Made by a program: the position numbers and the translations under genes
Assembly (NCBI GenBank): GCA_016187945.1
Contig: JACPIT010000002.1
Coordinates: 186,001 to 250,000, forward strand
Reading direction: 5' to 3'
DNA from: Opitutia bacterium
GTDB taxonomy: Bacteria; Verrucomicrobiota; Verrucomicrobiia; Opitutales; Opitutaceae
Length of the DNA: 64,000 nt
Shown here: piece by piece, positions 32,350 to 41,427 of the stretch
Layout of the letters: the number at the start of each line of letters is the position of its first letter
Position numbering within the stretch: position 1 is the stretch's first letter
The notes under the pieces: model-generated
Database searches by the model: none
Told to the model about the DNA's origin: nothing
What the model saw: only the letters and a program-made list of their open reading frames with translations

Positions 32350-34920
32350 ATGAGTTCCCACGGGCCGAAGCGCGTCTACACTCCCCAGTCCTTGGAGTTC
32401 TGGTTCGATAGGCTGGCGATCGATTGGGAGAAGTTCTTCAGCGAGGAACCGGTCGAGCGCGGCCACCAGATGTATCGCGACAGCGAAATCCGCGAAATCG
32501 AGCTCGGCGCGAAGGACGCGATCATCCACCGCAAGATCGACAAGAAGGAGGAATACGCCGTCATCGAATGGGAAGGCGACGAGTTGCGCGTCCGCTCGTC
32601 CACGACGGACGAATTGCTGGCGCACGCGATCGCCGTGGCGGGTCTGCACGAGATCGAGGAGCTCGTGGCTGACGAGATGTCGGGCCGGCTGGCCGTCGGT
32701 AGCACGCCGCCGATGCCGCTCGAAAAGAACGGTCACACGAACGGCCACGCGGCGAGCGGCGATCTGCACGGCGACGCGAACGGCAGCGCGGCCAAAGGCG
32801 GCCCGGGCAAGGATCGCGACCTGCTGCTGAGTTTCACGGCGACGGGCGAGGGGCTGGTGTTTCTCGCGTTTTGGAAGCAGGGCAAAAATCGCATCCCCGC
32901 GCTCGGCAACACCGCCATTCACCCGACGCCGACCGAGCGCGCCAAGCTGATCGCGCTCGCGACCTACGCGCGCAAGGCGCATTTCCGCTACAACCAGGTC
33001 ACGCACGCCTACGCGATGGAGGCGCTGGCGGACATCCCCGGCTTTTTGAAAGACGTGCTGCCGCACTGGAAGAAACAGTTCGGCGTGGAGGTCGACGCGA
33101 AGGTCGACTCGCTGAAACTCGGCGCGCGCACCATCGAGGTCGAAGCCGTCGCCGAGCGCCGCCCGGGCCGCGCGGGCGCCGGAGCCGGCGAGGGCAGCGG
33201 GTTGAACCTCCGCTGGATTTTCCGCGCCGGCGAAAAACTCCTCACCGACGAACAGGCGACCGCGTTGCTCAGGCACGGCCGCACGCCGTTCCTCGTGCCG
33301 GACCTCGGTATCGTCACGATGGCGCCCGAAAAGTGGGAGAGCCTCCACCAGTGGCAGAAGAACCTCGAGGAGTCCGAGGGCGGCGGCGAGGTGCCGCCGT
33401 ATTTGATTTTTTCGCTGTTCAACGACAGCCGCATCAAGGTGACGCTCGGGCCCGAGATCGAGGCGTGGAGAAAAAAAGTGCTCACGCCGCCGATCGCGCC
33501 GCCGGCGTTGCCCGAGTATCTGCGCAACTACCAGCGCCGCGGCGTCGAGTGGATGCACCACCTCTGCGAAACCGGTTGCCACGGACTCCTCGCCGACGAG
33601 ATGGGTCTCGGCAAGACCGCGCAGGTGATCGCGCTGCTCCGGACGCGTCCGATGGCGGAGCAGCGGCACATCGTCGTGTGCCCCGCGAGCGTCGTGCCGG
33701 TGTGGCGCGAGGAGATCGCGCGTTTTTCCCCGGAGGCGAAGATCGACACGCTCAAGGCCGGCAACGATTTCACGACGAACAAGGCGCCGTGCATCTGGCT
33801 CGCGAGCTACACGCAGCTCCGCAAGCACCGCGCGCTGCTCGACGCCACGCCGTTCGGCTACGCCGTGCTCGACGAAGGCCAGTTCATCAAAAATCCCGAC
33901 GCGAAAGTCACGCAGGCGTGCTTCGCGCTGAAGGCGCAGCATCGCCTCGTGCTCACGGGCACGCCGCTCGAGAATCGCCAGCTCGATCTGTGGTCGATCT
34001 TCCGCTACCTGCTGCCCGGCCTGCTCGGCTCGCGCGCCGCCTTCGAGTCGGCCCTCGCGACCGACCGCGACGGCACGATCCGCCGCCTGCGCGCGCAGAT
34101 CGATCCGTTCAAGCTCCGCCGCACGAAGAACGAAGTCGCGACCGAGCTGCCGCCGAAGGTCGAGATGGACCTGCTTTGCCCGCTCACGGAAGTGCAGCGC
34201 GCCGAATACGCGCGCATCTGCAGCGAGGGCCTGCAACGACTCGGCGAAGACATCACGCTCGCGCTGCGCGAAAAATCCTTCGGCTTCCTCGCGCTGCTCA
34301 CGCGCCTGCGCCAGGTGTGCTGCGACCCGGATTTGCTGCCGTGGCTCAACGCGCCGCTCAGCGACTCGGGGAAACTCCAGCTTCTCGTCGAGAAGCTCAC
34401 CGAGGTCGTCAGCTCCGGCCACAAGGTCGTCATCTTCTCGCAATTCGTCACGCTGCTCGACCGTGTGCGCAGCGCGCTCGCGGCGCATTATCCGGATCTG
34501 CAACGCTTCGAGATCACCGGCATGACGGTCGACCGGCAGAAACCGGTGCGCGATTTCCAGACGGCGCAGGGCGCGGCGGTGATGCTCGTGTCGCTGAAGG
34601 CGGCGGGCACCGGCATCACGCTGCACGCCGCGGATTACGTCTTCCTGCTCGACCCATGGTGGAATCCGGCGGTGGAAGACCAAGCGATCGACCGCGTGCA
34701 CCGCATCGGCCAGACGAACACCGTGTTCGTCTACCGCATGGTCACGGCCGGCACGATCGAGGAACGCATCCAGGCGCTGAAAGCCGACAAGAAAGCGCTC
34801 TTCGACCAGATCGTCGGCGGCCACGCCGGCGACTTCGAGTGGACGAAGCATTTCTCGTCGCTGAACAACCTGATCCAGCTCACGGCTGTCGCCGCCGAGT
34901 CGGCCGAGACGAGCGGGTGA
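32350..34920 (+). CDS. SNF2-family DEAD/H-box ATPase (SWI2/SNF2-like)
   Basis: 856-residue double-stranded DNA translocase of the bacterial SNF2/RapA-related group. The C-terminal 470 residues hold the motor: Walker A DEMGLGKTAQV, motif II DEGQ (in place of the usual DEAQ/DEAH), motif III LTGTPLENR, and a helicase C lobe with FSQFVTLLDR, LVSLKAAGTGITL and DQAIDRVHRIGQT. The N-terminal third carries a bacterial SNF2-associated region interrupted by a low-complexity Gly/His/Asn linker (about residues 120-160). No nuclease or modification gene is adjacent, so a chromosome-maintenance or transcription-recycling role is likelier than defence. Confidence 0.9.
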   Translation: MSSHGPKRVYTPQSLEFWFDRLAIDWEKFFSEEPVERGHQMYRDSEIREIELGAKDAIIHRKIDKKEEYAVIEWEGDELRVRSSTTDELLAHAIAVAGLHEIEELVADEMSGRLAVGSTPPMPLEKNGHTNGHAASGDLHGDANGSAAKGGPGKDRDLLLSFTATGEGLVFLAFWKQGKNRIPALGNTAIHPTPTERAKLIALATYARKAHFRYNQVTHAYAMEALADIPGFLKDVLPHWKKQFGVEVDAKVDSLKLGARTIEVEAVAERRPGRAGAGAGEGSGLNLRWIFRAGEKLLTDEQATALLRHGRTPFLVPDLGIVTMAPEKWESLHQWQKNLEESEGGGEVPPYLIFSLFNDSRIKVTLGPEIEAWRKKVLTPPIAPPALPEYLRNYQRRGVEWMHHLCETGCHGLLADEMGLGKTAQVIALLRTRPMAEQRHIVVCPASVVPVWREEIARFSPEAKIDTLKAGNDFTTNKAPCIWLASYTQLRKHRALLDATPFGYAVLDEGQFIKNPDAKVTQACFALKAQHRLVLTGTPLENRQLDLWSIFRYLLPGLLGSRAAFESALATDRDGTIRRLRAQIDPFKLRRTKNEVATELPPKVEMDLLCPLTEVQRAEYARICSEGLQRLGEDITLALREKSFGFLALLTRLRQVCCDPDLLPWLNAPLSDSGKLQLLVEKLTEVVSSGHKVVIFSQFVTLLDRVRSALAAHYPDLQRFEITGMTVDRQKPVRDFQTAQGAAVMLVSLKAAGTGITLHAADYVFLLDPWWNPAVEDQAIDRVHRIGQTNTVFVYRMVTAGTIEERIQALKADKKALFDQIVGGHAGDFEWTKHFSSLNNLIQLTAVAAESAETSG

Positions 34921-34924
34921 GGGA

Positions 34925-35020
34925 GTAGGGCCGGCTTCAGCCGTCCCGGTTTGAATTTCGTTCGCGCGCGTCACTCGCGAGTGAGCGTGCCGATGGGCCG
35001 GCTGAAGCCGGTCCTGCCGC
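34925..35020. repeat. GTAGGGCCGGCTTCAGCC hairpin
   Basis: AGGGCCGGCTTCAGCCG … GGGCCGGCTGAAGCCGGTCC; lies between the SNF2 gene and the Pho box. Confidence 0.75.
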
Positions 35021-35050
35021 GCGGCAACGCGCGGCTTTGTTTTCCGCGTT

Positions 35051-35094
35051 CGTCACACAGCCGTCACGAAGCCGTAACAATCGCCCGGTAATCT
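35051..35094 (+). promoter_or_regulatory. Pho box and -10 element before the porin-pst operon
   Basis: Three 7-base direct repeats, CGTCACA (35051), CGTCACG (35062) and CGTAACA (35073), recur every 11 bases exactly as PhoB-binding repeats do. A -10-like TAATCT (35089-35094) starts 9 bases after the last repeat, the geometry of PhoB-activated promoters in which the box replaces the -35. No phoB gene is in the window. Confidence 0.7.
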
Positions 35095-35147
35095 GCGCGG
35101 ACGCGTCGGTGTTTTTTCCGACGCGCCCAACCCGGAAAACCGACACC

Positions 35148-36449
35148 ATGTTCCAACTGAAAAAGAAACTGCTCGCGACCGCCGCCGCTCTGTTCACGGC
35201 CGGCATCGCGCTCGCTCAAGACAGCGGCGCCCTCATCGACCTCCTCGTGAGGAAGGGTGTCCTCAACGATCAGGAGGCGGAGGAACTCCGCGCCGAGCTC
35301 GTGAAAGACTTCACCGCCAACACGTCGGCGGGAAAGCTCAACCTCGGCGGTCACCTTACCGAGTTCAAACTGGGCGGCGACGTGCGCCTCCGTCACCAGA
35401 TCGAAACCCAAGGGCCGCAGAATAGCACGCTCTCGAACGAACGCACGCGCGAGCGCTTCCGCTTCCGCTTCAACGGCGACGTGCTCATGCAAAAAGGATG
35501 GGGCGCCGGCTTCGCGCTTGAGACCGCCTCGGCTGCCGATTCCGGCAACCAAACCATCCAGGACGGCAACAACGACTACTCGATCTACCTCGCCCGCGCC
35601 TACGTCTCGTATCGCCCGAACCTGAACTGGAATTTCATCGGCGGTAAGCAGAAGAATCCGTTCTACACGACCGACATGGTCTGGGACGGCGACATCAACC
35701 CGCAGGGCTTCACCGAAATCTACACGAGGTTCCTCGCCGGGAAGGACATCCTCGATGTCCGCGCCAGCCAGATCGTCATGGACGACCGCAGCGAGTCCAC
35801 CGCGGGTCGCAACGGCCGCGACGCGTGGCTCTTCGCCCAGCAGGCGGTCTACACCCACTGGTTCGGCAAGGACGAAATCGGCAACGTCGTGAACAGCTTC
35901 GTGATCGCGCCCGGCTTCATGATCTACAACGACTCGACGCTCGACGGCCTCGACAACGAGACGCCGTTCAACGGCTCGACCGACGGTCTCGCGGTCTTCA
36001 CGCTGCCCGGCGAAGTCAACTGGATGAACGTCGCCGGCGCCGGCACCTCGTTCAAGGCCTACTGGGACTTCGGCTATAACTTCGAAGCCGAGCGCCGCGT
36101 GCGCAAAGTCTACGCCCTCGCGAACGAGCCGAAGGATGCCACCTCCTGGCTCGTCGGCGTTGGCTACGCGTCGGGCAGCGGCAAAGTCCAGGGCGATTAC
36201 AGCATCCGCCTCGACTACCGCAGCCTCGGCACCGGCTCGATCGATCCGAACCTCAGCGACTCCGACTTCGCCTTCGGCCGTCTCAACCAAGAGGGCTGGA
36301 AACTCGGCCTCGCCTACAACCTCACCGACTTCGCCAACGTCAACGCGACCTACTTCTACACGACCGACAAGCGCACCGCCCAGAGCGGCCCGGTCAGCAA
36401 CCTCGATCACTCGCAGATCCTCCAGCTCGATCTCGTCGTGAAATTCTAA
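35148..36449 (+). CDS. Outer-membrane porin of the phosphate operon
   Basis: 433 residues from ATG 35148, with signal peptide (KKKLLATAAALFTAGIALAQ). A predicted N-terminal helical segment of 'LVRKGVLNDQEAEEL' type is found in the putative-porin family common in Verrucomicrobiota and Planctomycetes. The beta-barrel part has alternating hydrophobic strands and ends in LQLDLVVKF, a C-terminal Phe signature for outer-membrane insertion. First gene behind the Pho box and 33 bases before pstS, so it is probably a phosphate or anion-selective porin like OprP/PhoE in role. Ion specificity is inferred from context only. Confidence 0.82.
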   Translation: MFQLKKKLLATAAALFTAGIALAQDSGALIDLLVRKGVLNDQEAEELRAELVKDFTANTSAGKLNLGGHLTEFKLGGDVRLRHQIETQGPQNSTLSNERTRERFRFRFNGDVLMQKGWGAGFALETASAADSGNQTIQDGNNDYSIYLARAYVSYRPNLNWNFIGGKQKNPFYTTDMVWDGDINPQGFTEIYTRFLAGKDILDVRASQIVMDDRSESTAGRNGRDAWLFAQQAVYTHWFGKDEIGNVVNSFVIAPGFMIYNDSTLDGLDNETPFNGSTDGLAVFTLPGEVNWMNVAGAGTSFKAYWDFGYNFEAERRVRKVYALANEPKDATSWLVGVGYASGSGKVQGDYSIRLDYRSLGTGSIDPNLSDSDFAFGRLNQEGWKLGLAYNLTDFANVNATYFYTTDKRTAQSGPVSNLDHSQILQLDLVVKF

Positions 36450-36482
36450 GCGCCAAGCGCCAACCGCCAACCCGCATCATCC

Positions 36483-37301
36483 ATGAAACAATTCCTCACT
36501 CTCGCTCTCGCCGCGACGCTCGCCACCAGCGCGCTCGCCGCCGAGAAGATCGTCATCAAGGGCTCCGACACGCTCGGCGCCAAACTCGTCCCGATGCTCG
36601 CCGAAGACTACAAGGCCCGTAACGCCGGCATCGCGTTCGAGATTGCCGCCGAAGGTTCCACCACCGGCATCGCCGCGATCATCGACAGCACCGCCCAAAT
36701 CGGCATGTCGTCCCGTCGCGCCAAGCCCACGGAGGCCTCCGCCGCCCTCGCCAAGGGCGTCACGCTCAAACCGACCATCGTCGCATTCGACGGCATCGGC
36801 GTGATCGTCAACCAAAGCAGCGGCGTCACCGCGCTCACGAAGCGCCAGGTCGAGCAGATCTTCACCGGTGACATTACCGACTGGTCGCAGGTCGGCGGCA
36901 CGCCCGGCAAGATCTCGATCTACACTCGCAACACCTCGTCCGGCACCTATTCGGACTTCAAGGAACTCGCGATGAAGAAGCGCGACTATGCCGGCTCCTC
37001 CCAGAAGATGGCCGGTAACGAGCAGATCGCCGCCGAAGTGGCCAAGAACCCGAACGGCATCGGCTACGTCGGCCTCGCCTATCTCCACGACCCCGGCATC
37101 AAGACCGTCGCGATCGACGGCGCGCTGCCGACCGAGGACAGCGTGATCGCGAAGAAGTATCCCTACGCGCGCCCGACGTTCTACTACACGAACGGCGAGC
37201 CGAGCGGCGAAGCGGCCAAGTTCGTCGAGTTCACGCTCAGCGACGAAGGCCAGAAGGTCGTCCGCAAAGTCGGCTTCGTGCCCGTCCGCATCGTCAACTG
37301 A
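36483..37301 (+). CDS. pstS: Phosphate ABC transporter substrate-binding protein
   Basis: 272 residues with signal peptide (FLTLALAATLATSALA). Phosphate-binding loops are visible: IKGSDTLGAKL near the N-terminus, STTGIAAIIDS, NTSSGTYSDFKELAMKK. Delivers periplasmic phosphate to PstCA. It follows the porin gene by 33 bases and precedes pstC across 341 bases of palindromes and a second Pho box, so pstCAB may also be started separately. Confidence 0.95.
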   Translation: MKQFLTLALAATLATSALAAEKIVIKGSDTLGAKLVPMLAEDYKARNAGIAFEIAAEGSTTGIAAIIDSTAQIGMSSRRAKPTEASAALAKGVTLKPTIVAFDGIGVIVNQSSGVTALTKRQVEQIFTGDITDWSQVGGTPGKISIYTRNTSSGTYSDFKELAMKKRDYAGSSQKMAGNEQIAAEVAKNPNGIGYVGLAYLHDPGIKTVAIDGALPTEDSVIAKKYPYARPTFYYTNGEPSGEAAKFVEFTLSDEGQKVVRKVGFVPVRIVN

Positions 37302-37328
37302 TTTGCGAGCCAATCTGTGCTGACTTCG

Positions 37329-37357
37329 CGCCCGCAGTCGAAACCCGGCTGCGGGCG
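37329..37357 (+). terminator. Hairpin after pstS
   Basis: CGCCCGCAG … CTGCGGGCG, a 9-base stem without a strong U-run. It may attenuate read-through from pstS to pstC or protect the pstS mRNA end. Confidence 0.4.
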
Positions 37358-37366
37358 CTTGCACAG

Positions 37367-37529
37367 TAGCGCGGTGCTTCAGCCCGCGCGGCAGGATTTT
37401 CGGCGCGGGCTAAAGCACCGCCCTACTCCCGACCGTCGCCCGCGTGAACTGTAGGAGCGGCTTTACGCCGCGATCGCTGCGTTGCGCCTGCCGCGATCGA
37501 ACCGATCGCGGCGTAAAGCCGCTCCTACC
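37367..37529. repeat. Paired palindromes, families B and A
   Basis: Family B 37367-37426 (GTAGCGCGGTGCTTCAGCCC and partner), family A 37450-37529 (GTAGGAGCGGCTTTACGCC … GGCGTAAAGCCGCTCCTAC). Confidence 0.9.
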
Positions 37530-37571
37530 GCTCCCGGAATCCCAGCGCCGCCGCCCGCCCCGCCTCGTATT

Positions 37572-37589
37572 TGTCACAAGACCGTAACG
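37572..37589 (+). promoter_or_regulatory. Pho-box-like pair before pstC
   Basis: TGTCACA (37572) and CGTAACG (37583) are 11 bases apart, 54 bases before the pstC start. Confidence 0.5.
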
Positions 37590-37642
37590 CAGCCCGGTTG
37601 CGCCGCCTGCGCCGGCAACCCGAGCATCCGAGAACCCATTAC

Positions 37643-39289
37643 ATGGCCGAAACCGTCACCGAAACCCGACCCACCCGTCTCCTGACGCGCGAAGCGCTGG
37701 TGCGGCGCAAGCGCGGCTGGTTTTTCGGCCTGACCGGCGATCGCGTCGCCAAAGTCGTTTTCCAAAGCAACGCGGCGATCTCGATCCTCGTGCTCGCGCT
37801 GATCACGCTGACGATTTTTCGCGACGCCATCGGCTTCGTGCCGTTGAACCAGCACAATCTCGAAATCTACCGCCTCGCCGGTCTCGAGTTCACCGATCAC
37901 CTCCGCCGCGAGGTCGAGGACTACTCGGCGTTCAATCGCTACCTCGGCGCCGTCCGCTCGGATCGTTTCACGCAACTTCAGCGCTCCGGTGTCGCCGTCG
38001 CCGCCGCGCAGGCGCAGCTCGCGGATTTCGACGCCTACGCGAACCGCGTGGCCGACGCCATCTCCGCGCACGAGACGATTCTCGGCACGCTCACCGAAAC
38101 GGCGACGTCGCTGAAGGAACGCCAGAAGGTCGCGCAGGACACCGCCATCGCGCGCGCCGATATCGAGCGCGCGCTGCCCTCCGCCACGCCCGTGCACGCC
38201 GTCGAGTTGCGCCGCCAGCTCGAGCACCTCGTGCCCGAGCAGATAAACTTCCGCACCGAAGTGCAGGGGATGAAGGACCAGCTCCCCGAGCTGAAAAACG
38301 CCAACGCCGCGCTCGCCGCCGCGCTCGTCGAGATCGCCGCGCAGACGCCGCACTTCGACGACGCCGCGCTCGAGAAACGCATGACGCGGTTCGGCGAACT
38401 GCTTCGCGAGTTTCCGGCGCGCCTCGAAGCCGCGACGACCCGCATGGCAGCGTGGGACCAATTGAAGCCCGTTTCGGCGATGGAATCGCTCACGGCCTTC
38501 GCCTTCGGGCGCGACTGGATCACCGCGAGCTTTTGGCAGGACTGGTATGGCGTTCTGCCGTTGTTCTTCGGCTCGCTGCTCATCTCGGCGATCGCGCTCG
38601 TGATCGCGATCCCGCTCGGCATCGCGGCCGCCGTCTACATCAGCCAGGTCGCGCGCCCGGCCGAGCAACGGTTCATCAAGCCCACGATCGAGTTCGTCTC
38701 GGCCATCCCGAGCGTCGTGCTCGGCTTCTTCGGCATCGCCGTGCTCGGCGAGTCGCTGCGCAAACTCTCGCAACTGCCCGCGCTCGACTGGGTGCCGGGT
38801 TTTCCGTTTTCCGAGCGGCTCAACGCCACCACCGCCGCGTGCCTGCTCGCGCTCATGGCGGTGCCGACGATTTTCTCGCTTGCCGAAGATGCGCTCAACA
38901 ACGTGCCGCGGTCCTTCAAGGAAGCCTCGCTCGCGCTCGGCTCGACCCGCCTCCAGACGATCGTGCACATCATCGTTCCCTCGGCGCTCTCGGGCATCAT
39001 GGCAGCGATCCTGCTCGGTCTCGGTCGCGTGATCGGCGAGACGATGGTCGTGCTGCTGTGCGCCGGAAACCGGATCCAGACTCCCGATTTCACGGCCGGT
39101 CTCGGCGCCGCGTTCCAGCCCGTGCACACGATGACCGGCATCATTGCGCAGGAGATGGGCGAGGTCGTCCGCGGCAGCCTGCACTACCGCGCGCTGTTCA
39201 TGGTTGGCGTGGTGCTGTTCCTGATTTCTCTCCTGATCAACTGGCTCGCGCAGAAAATCGTGCGCCGCTACCGCATCGTCGCCTCATGA
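37643..39289 (+). CDS. pstC: Phosphate ABC transporter permease PstC with a large periplasmic coiled-coil insertion
   Basis: 548 residues, against about 300-320 for ordinary PstC. TM1 (about 43-64) is followed by some 210 residues (about 70-280) of Ala/Glu/Arg-rich helix, probably coiled coil, before the normal five-TM BPD_transp_1 domain starts at WYGVLPLFFGSLLIS. The EAA loop (EASLALGSTRLQTIVHIIVPSALSG) is intact, so it should work with PstB. By topology the insertion faces the periplasm, where it could contact PstS, peptidoglycan or the outer-membrane porin. ATG 37643 is chosen because the upstream part of the frame runs through the Pho box. Confidence 0.92.
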   Translation: MAETVTETRPTRLLTREALVRRKRGWFFGLTGDRVAKVVFQSNAAISILVLALITLTIFRDAIGFVPLNQHNLEIYRLAGLEFTDHLRREVEDYSAFNRYLGAVRSDRFTQLQRSGVAVAAAQAQLADFDAYANRVADAISAHETILGTLTETATSLKERQKVAQDTAIARADIERALPSATPVHAVELRRQLEHLVPEQINFRTEVQGMKDQLPELKNANAALAAALVEIAAQTPHFDDAALEKRMTRFGELLREFPARLEAATTRMAAWDQLKPVSAMESLTAFAFGRDWITASFWQDWYGVLPLFFGSLLISAIALVIAIPLGIAAAVYISQVARPAEQRFIKPTIEFVSAIPSVVLGFFGIAVLGESLRKLSQLPALDWVPGFPFSERLNATTAACLLALMAVPTIFSLAEDALNNVPRSFKEASLALGSTRLQTIVHIIVPSALSGIMAAILLGLGRVIGETMVVLLCAGNRIQTPDFTAGLGAAFQPVHTMTGIIAQEMGEVVRGSLHYRALFMVGVVLFLISLLINWLAQKIVRRYRIVAS

Positions 39290-39318
39290 GCCCCCCCCTG
39301 TTTTTCGATTGCCGACAG

Positions 39319-39395
39319 AGTAGGGCGCGGACTCCGCTCCGCGCCGAGCCGGTGCGCGCCGCGATCACCGGCGGTGAAGGGATTCACCGCCCCAC
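39319..39395. repeat. GTAGGGCG hairpins between pstC and pstA
   Basis: GGGCGCGGACTCCGCTCCGCGCC and GGTGAAGGGATTCACC palindromes occupy the 118-base gap. Confidence 0.7.
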
Positions 39396-39407
39396 CTCTT
39401 TCGTCTC

Positions 39408-40451
39408 ATGACGCAGCCCAGCGACAAACTTTTTGCCAAACCGACCATCGCCAAGCGCGCGGAGGCGGGCGTGTTCTGGCTGCTGCGCGCGGCGACTTAC
39501 TTCGTGCTCGCGTGCGCCGCCGTCATCTTCCTCGACATCGGCCTCAAGGGTGGCGCGGTCGTTTTCAAGACGCAGGCGCCGTTCGTCAACACGACCTTCC
39601 TCACCGAATCGCCGGAGACGCTGAACGCCTTCGAGCTGCACGGGGTGAAGCGCCAGATGGGCGATCGCGAGTTCCGCGCCTTCAAGGCCGCACACGAGGC
39701 GGAGCTGAAAGACGTGCACGTCGAAACCTACGTCTACGCGGCGGGCGGCATTTTCCCGAACATCGTCGGCACCGTCCTGCTCGTGGTCGGATCGATGGCG
39801 ATCGCGCTCGTGCTCGGCGTCATCAGCGCGATCTACCTCAGCGAATACGCGACTGACGGGCGCTTCATCCGTTTCCTGCGGCTCGCGATCGTCAACCTCG
39901 CGGGCGTGCCCTCGATCGTCTACGGCCTGTTCGGCTTCGGCCTGTTCGTCATCGGCCTGAACATGGGCGTGTCGCTCCTCGCGGGCTGGCTGACGTTGGC
40001 GTTCATGGTGCTGCCGATCATCATCACGGCGTCGGAGGAATCGCTGCGCGCCGTGCCGAAAGGTTATCGCGAAGGCTCGCTCGCGCTCGGCGCGACGAAG
40101 CTCCAAACGATCTTCACCAACGTCCTGCCCTACGCCTTGCCGGGCATTCTCACCTCGTCGGTGCTCTCGATCGCGCGCGTGGCGGGCGAGACGGCGCCGA
40201 TCATGTTCACCGCCGCCTTCGTCGTGCGCGACGAGATGCCGTGGCAGGTGCAGCACGCGATCGACTTCGTCTTCCAGGGCGTGATGGCGCTGCCGTATCA
40301 CATCTACGTCGTCGCCTCGAAGATCCCGCAGAACGACTACACGCGCGACGTCCAATACGGCACGGCGTTCGTCTTCCTCTTCACCGTGGCCGCGATCGCC
40401 GCGACCTCCGTCGTGCTGCGTGTCCGCCTGCGCAAGAAATACAAATGGTAA
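39408..40451 (+). CDS. pstA: Phosphate ABC transporter permease PstA
   Basis: 347 residues, about 60 longer than usual, because a periplasmic segment (about residues 48-105, charged, with [17 protein letters not shown]) separates TM1 from the permease core. The EAA loop [25 protein letters not shown] and the [14 protein letters not shown] segment are typical of PstA. It pairs with PstC in the membrane; both permeases carry extra periplasmic mass after TM1. The stop overlaps the first possible ATG of pstB. Confidence 0.93.
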   Translation: MTQPSDKLFAKPTIAKRAEAGVFWLLRAATYFVLACAAVIFLDIGLKGGAVVFKTQAPFVNTTFLTESPETLNAFELHGVKRQMGDREFRAFKAAHEAELKDVHVETYVYAAGGIFPNIVGTVLLVVGSMAIALVLGVISAIYLSEYATDGRFIRFLRLAIVNLAGVPSIVYGLFGFGLFVIGLNMGVSLLAGWLTLAFMVLPIIITASEESLRAVPKGYREGSLALGATKLQTIFTNVLPYALPGILTSSVLSIARVAGETAPIMFTAAFVVRDEMPWQVQHAIDFVFQGVMALPYHIYVVASKIPQNDYTRDVQYGTAFVFLFTVAAIAATSVVLRVRLRKKYKW

Positions 40452-40459
40452 CCTCTCTC

Positions 40460-41320
40460 ATGTCCGAACCCGCTTCCTCGTCCCCCTCGCTCCGGTCGAT
40501 CAGCGTCACGGGCACGTCGCCCGCCGTCGCCCCGATCGCGCCCAACGGCACCGCGCCCGCCGAGCGCGCGATCATCGAGATCGACGACGTCGATTTCTGC
40601 TACGGCGCTTCGCAGGCGCTCCACGACATCAGTCTGAACGTTCGCGAGCGCCAGGTCACGGCGTTCATCGGTCCGTCCGGCTGCGGCAAGAGCACGCTGC
40701 TCCGTTGCCTCAACCGCATGAACGACCTGATCGACGGCGCGCGCGTCTCCGCCGGTCAGATCCGCATCGACGGCGTCGACATCCACGACTCGCGCGTCGA
40801 CGTGATCGAGCTGCGCAAGCGCGTCGGCATGGTGTTCCAGAAGTCGAATCCGTTCCCCAAATCCATCTACGAAAACATCACCTACGGCCTCCGCATCCAG
40901 GGGGTGAAAAACAAATCGCGCCTCGACGAAGTCGTCGAAAAGAGCCTGCGCGGCGCCGCGCTGTGGGACGAGGTGAAGGACCGCCTGCACCAGAGCGCTC
41001 TCGGTCTCTCGGGCGGTCAGCAGCAGCGCCTCTGCATCGCGCGCGCCATCGCGGTCGAGCCCGAGATCATCCTGATGGACGAGCCGTGTTCCGCACTCGA
41101 CCCGATCGCGACGGCCAAGGTCGAGGAGCTGATCCACGAGTTGAAGGCGAAGTTCACGATCGTCATCGTGACGCACAACATGCAGCAGGCCGCCCGTTGC
41201 TCGGACCGCACCGCCTTCTTCTACCTCGGCCGCCTCATCGAATACGCCGAGACACGCACAATCTTCATGAACCCCGCCAACCCGCAGACCGAGGCCTACG
41301 TCTCGGGACGTTTCGGCTGA
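40460..41320 (+). CDS. pstB: Phosphate ABC transporter ATP-binding protein
   Basis: 286 residues from ATG 40460; an ATG at 40445 that overlaps the pstA stop would add five residues. Walker [10 protein letters not shown] (71-79), Q-loop VFQKSNPFP typical of PstB, signature LSGGQQQRL, Walker [13 protein letters not shown], switch THNMQQA. The N-terminal ~35 residues are a Ser/Pro/Ala-rich extension not found in most PstB. It powers PstCA. Confidence 0.95.
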   Translation: MSEPASSSPSLRSISVTGTSPAVAPIAPNGTAPAERAIIEIDDVDFCYGASQALHDISLNVRERQVTAFIGPSGCGKSTLLRCLNRMNDLIDGARVSAGQIRIDGVDIHDSRVDVIELRKRVGMVFQKSNPFPKSIYENITYGLRIQGVKNKSRLDEVVEKSLRGAALWDEVKDRLHQSALGLSGGQQQRLCIARAIAVEPEIILMDEPCSALDPIATAKVEELIHELKAKFTIVIVTHNMQQAARCSDRTAFFYLGRLIEYAETRTIFMNPANPQTEAYVSGRFG

Positions 41321-41336
41321 CAAAATCACAAACACC

Positions 41337-41423
41337 AAGTTCCAAACGCCAAATCCAGTTTCCCGCCGATAGCGCCGCGCCCGGTCCTTCGGCATTTGGA
41401 CGTTTGGAGTTTGGACTTTTTCA
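41337..41423. repeat. CCAAACTCC-type hairpin between pstB and phoU
   Basis: CCAAGTTCCAAACGCCAAAT … ATTTGGACGTTTGGAGTTTGG inverted arms; relative of the short palindrome inside the hydrolase gene at 13980. Confidence 0.75.
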
Positions 41424-41427
41424 AAAA

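Noticed and set aside
32350-34920. SNF2 gene as part of a defence island
   Set aside because: Neighbours are phosphate-metabolism genes and repeats; no nuclease, methylase or phage-defence partner is present.
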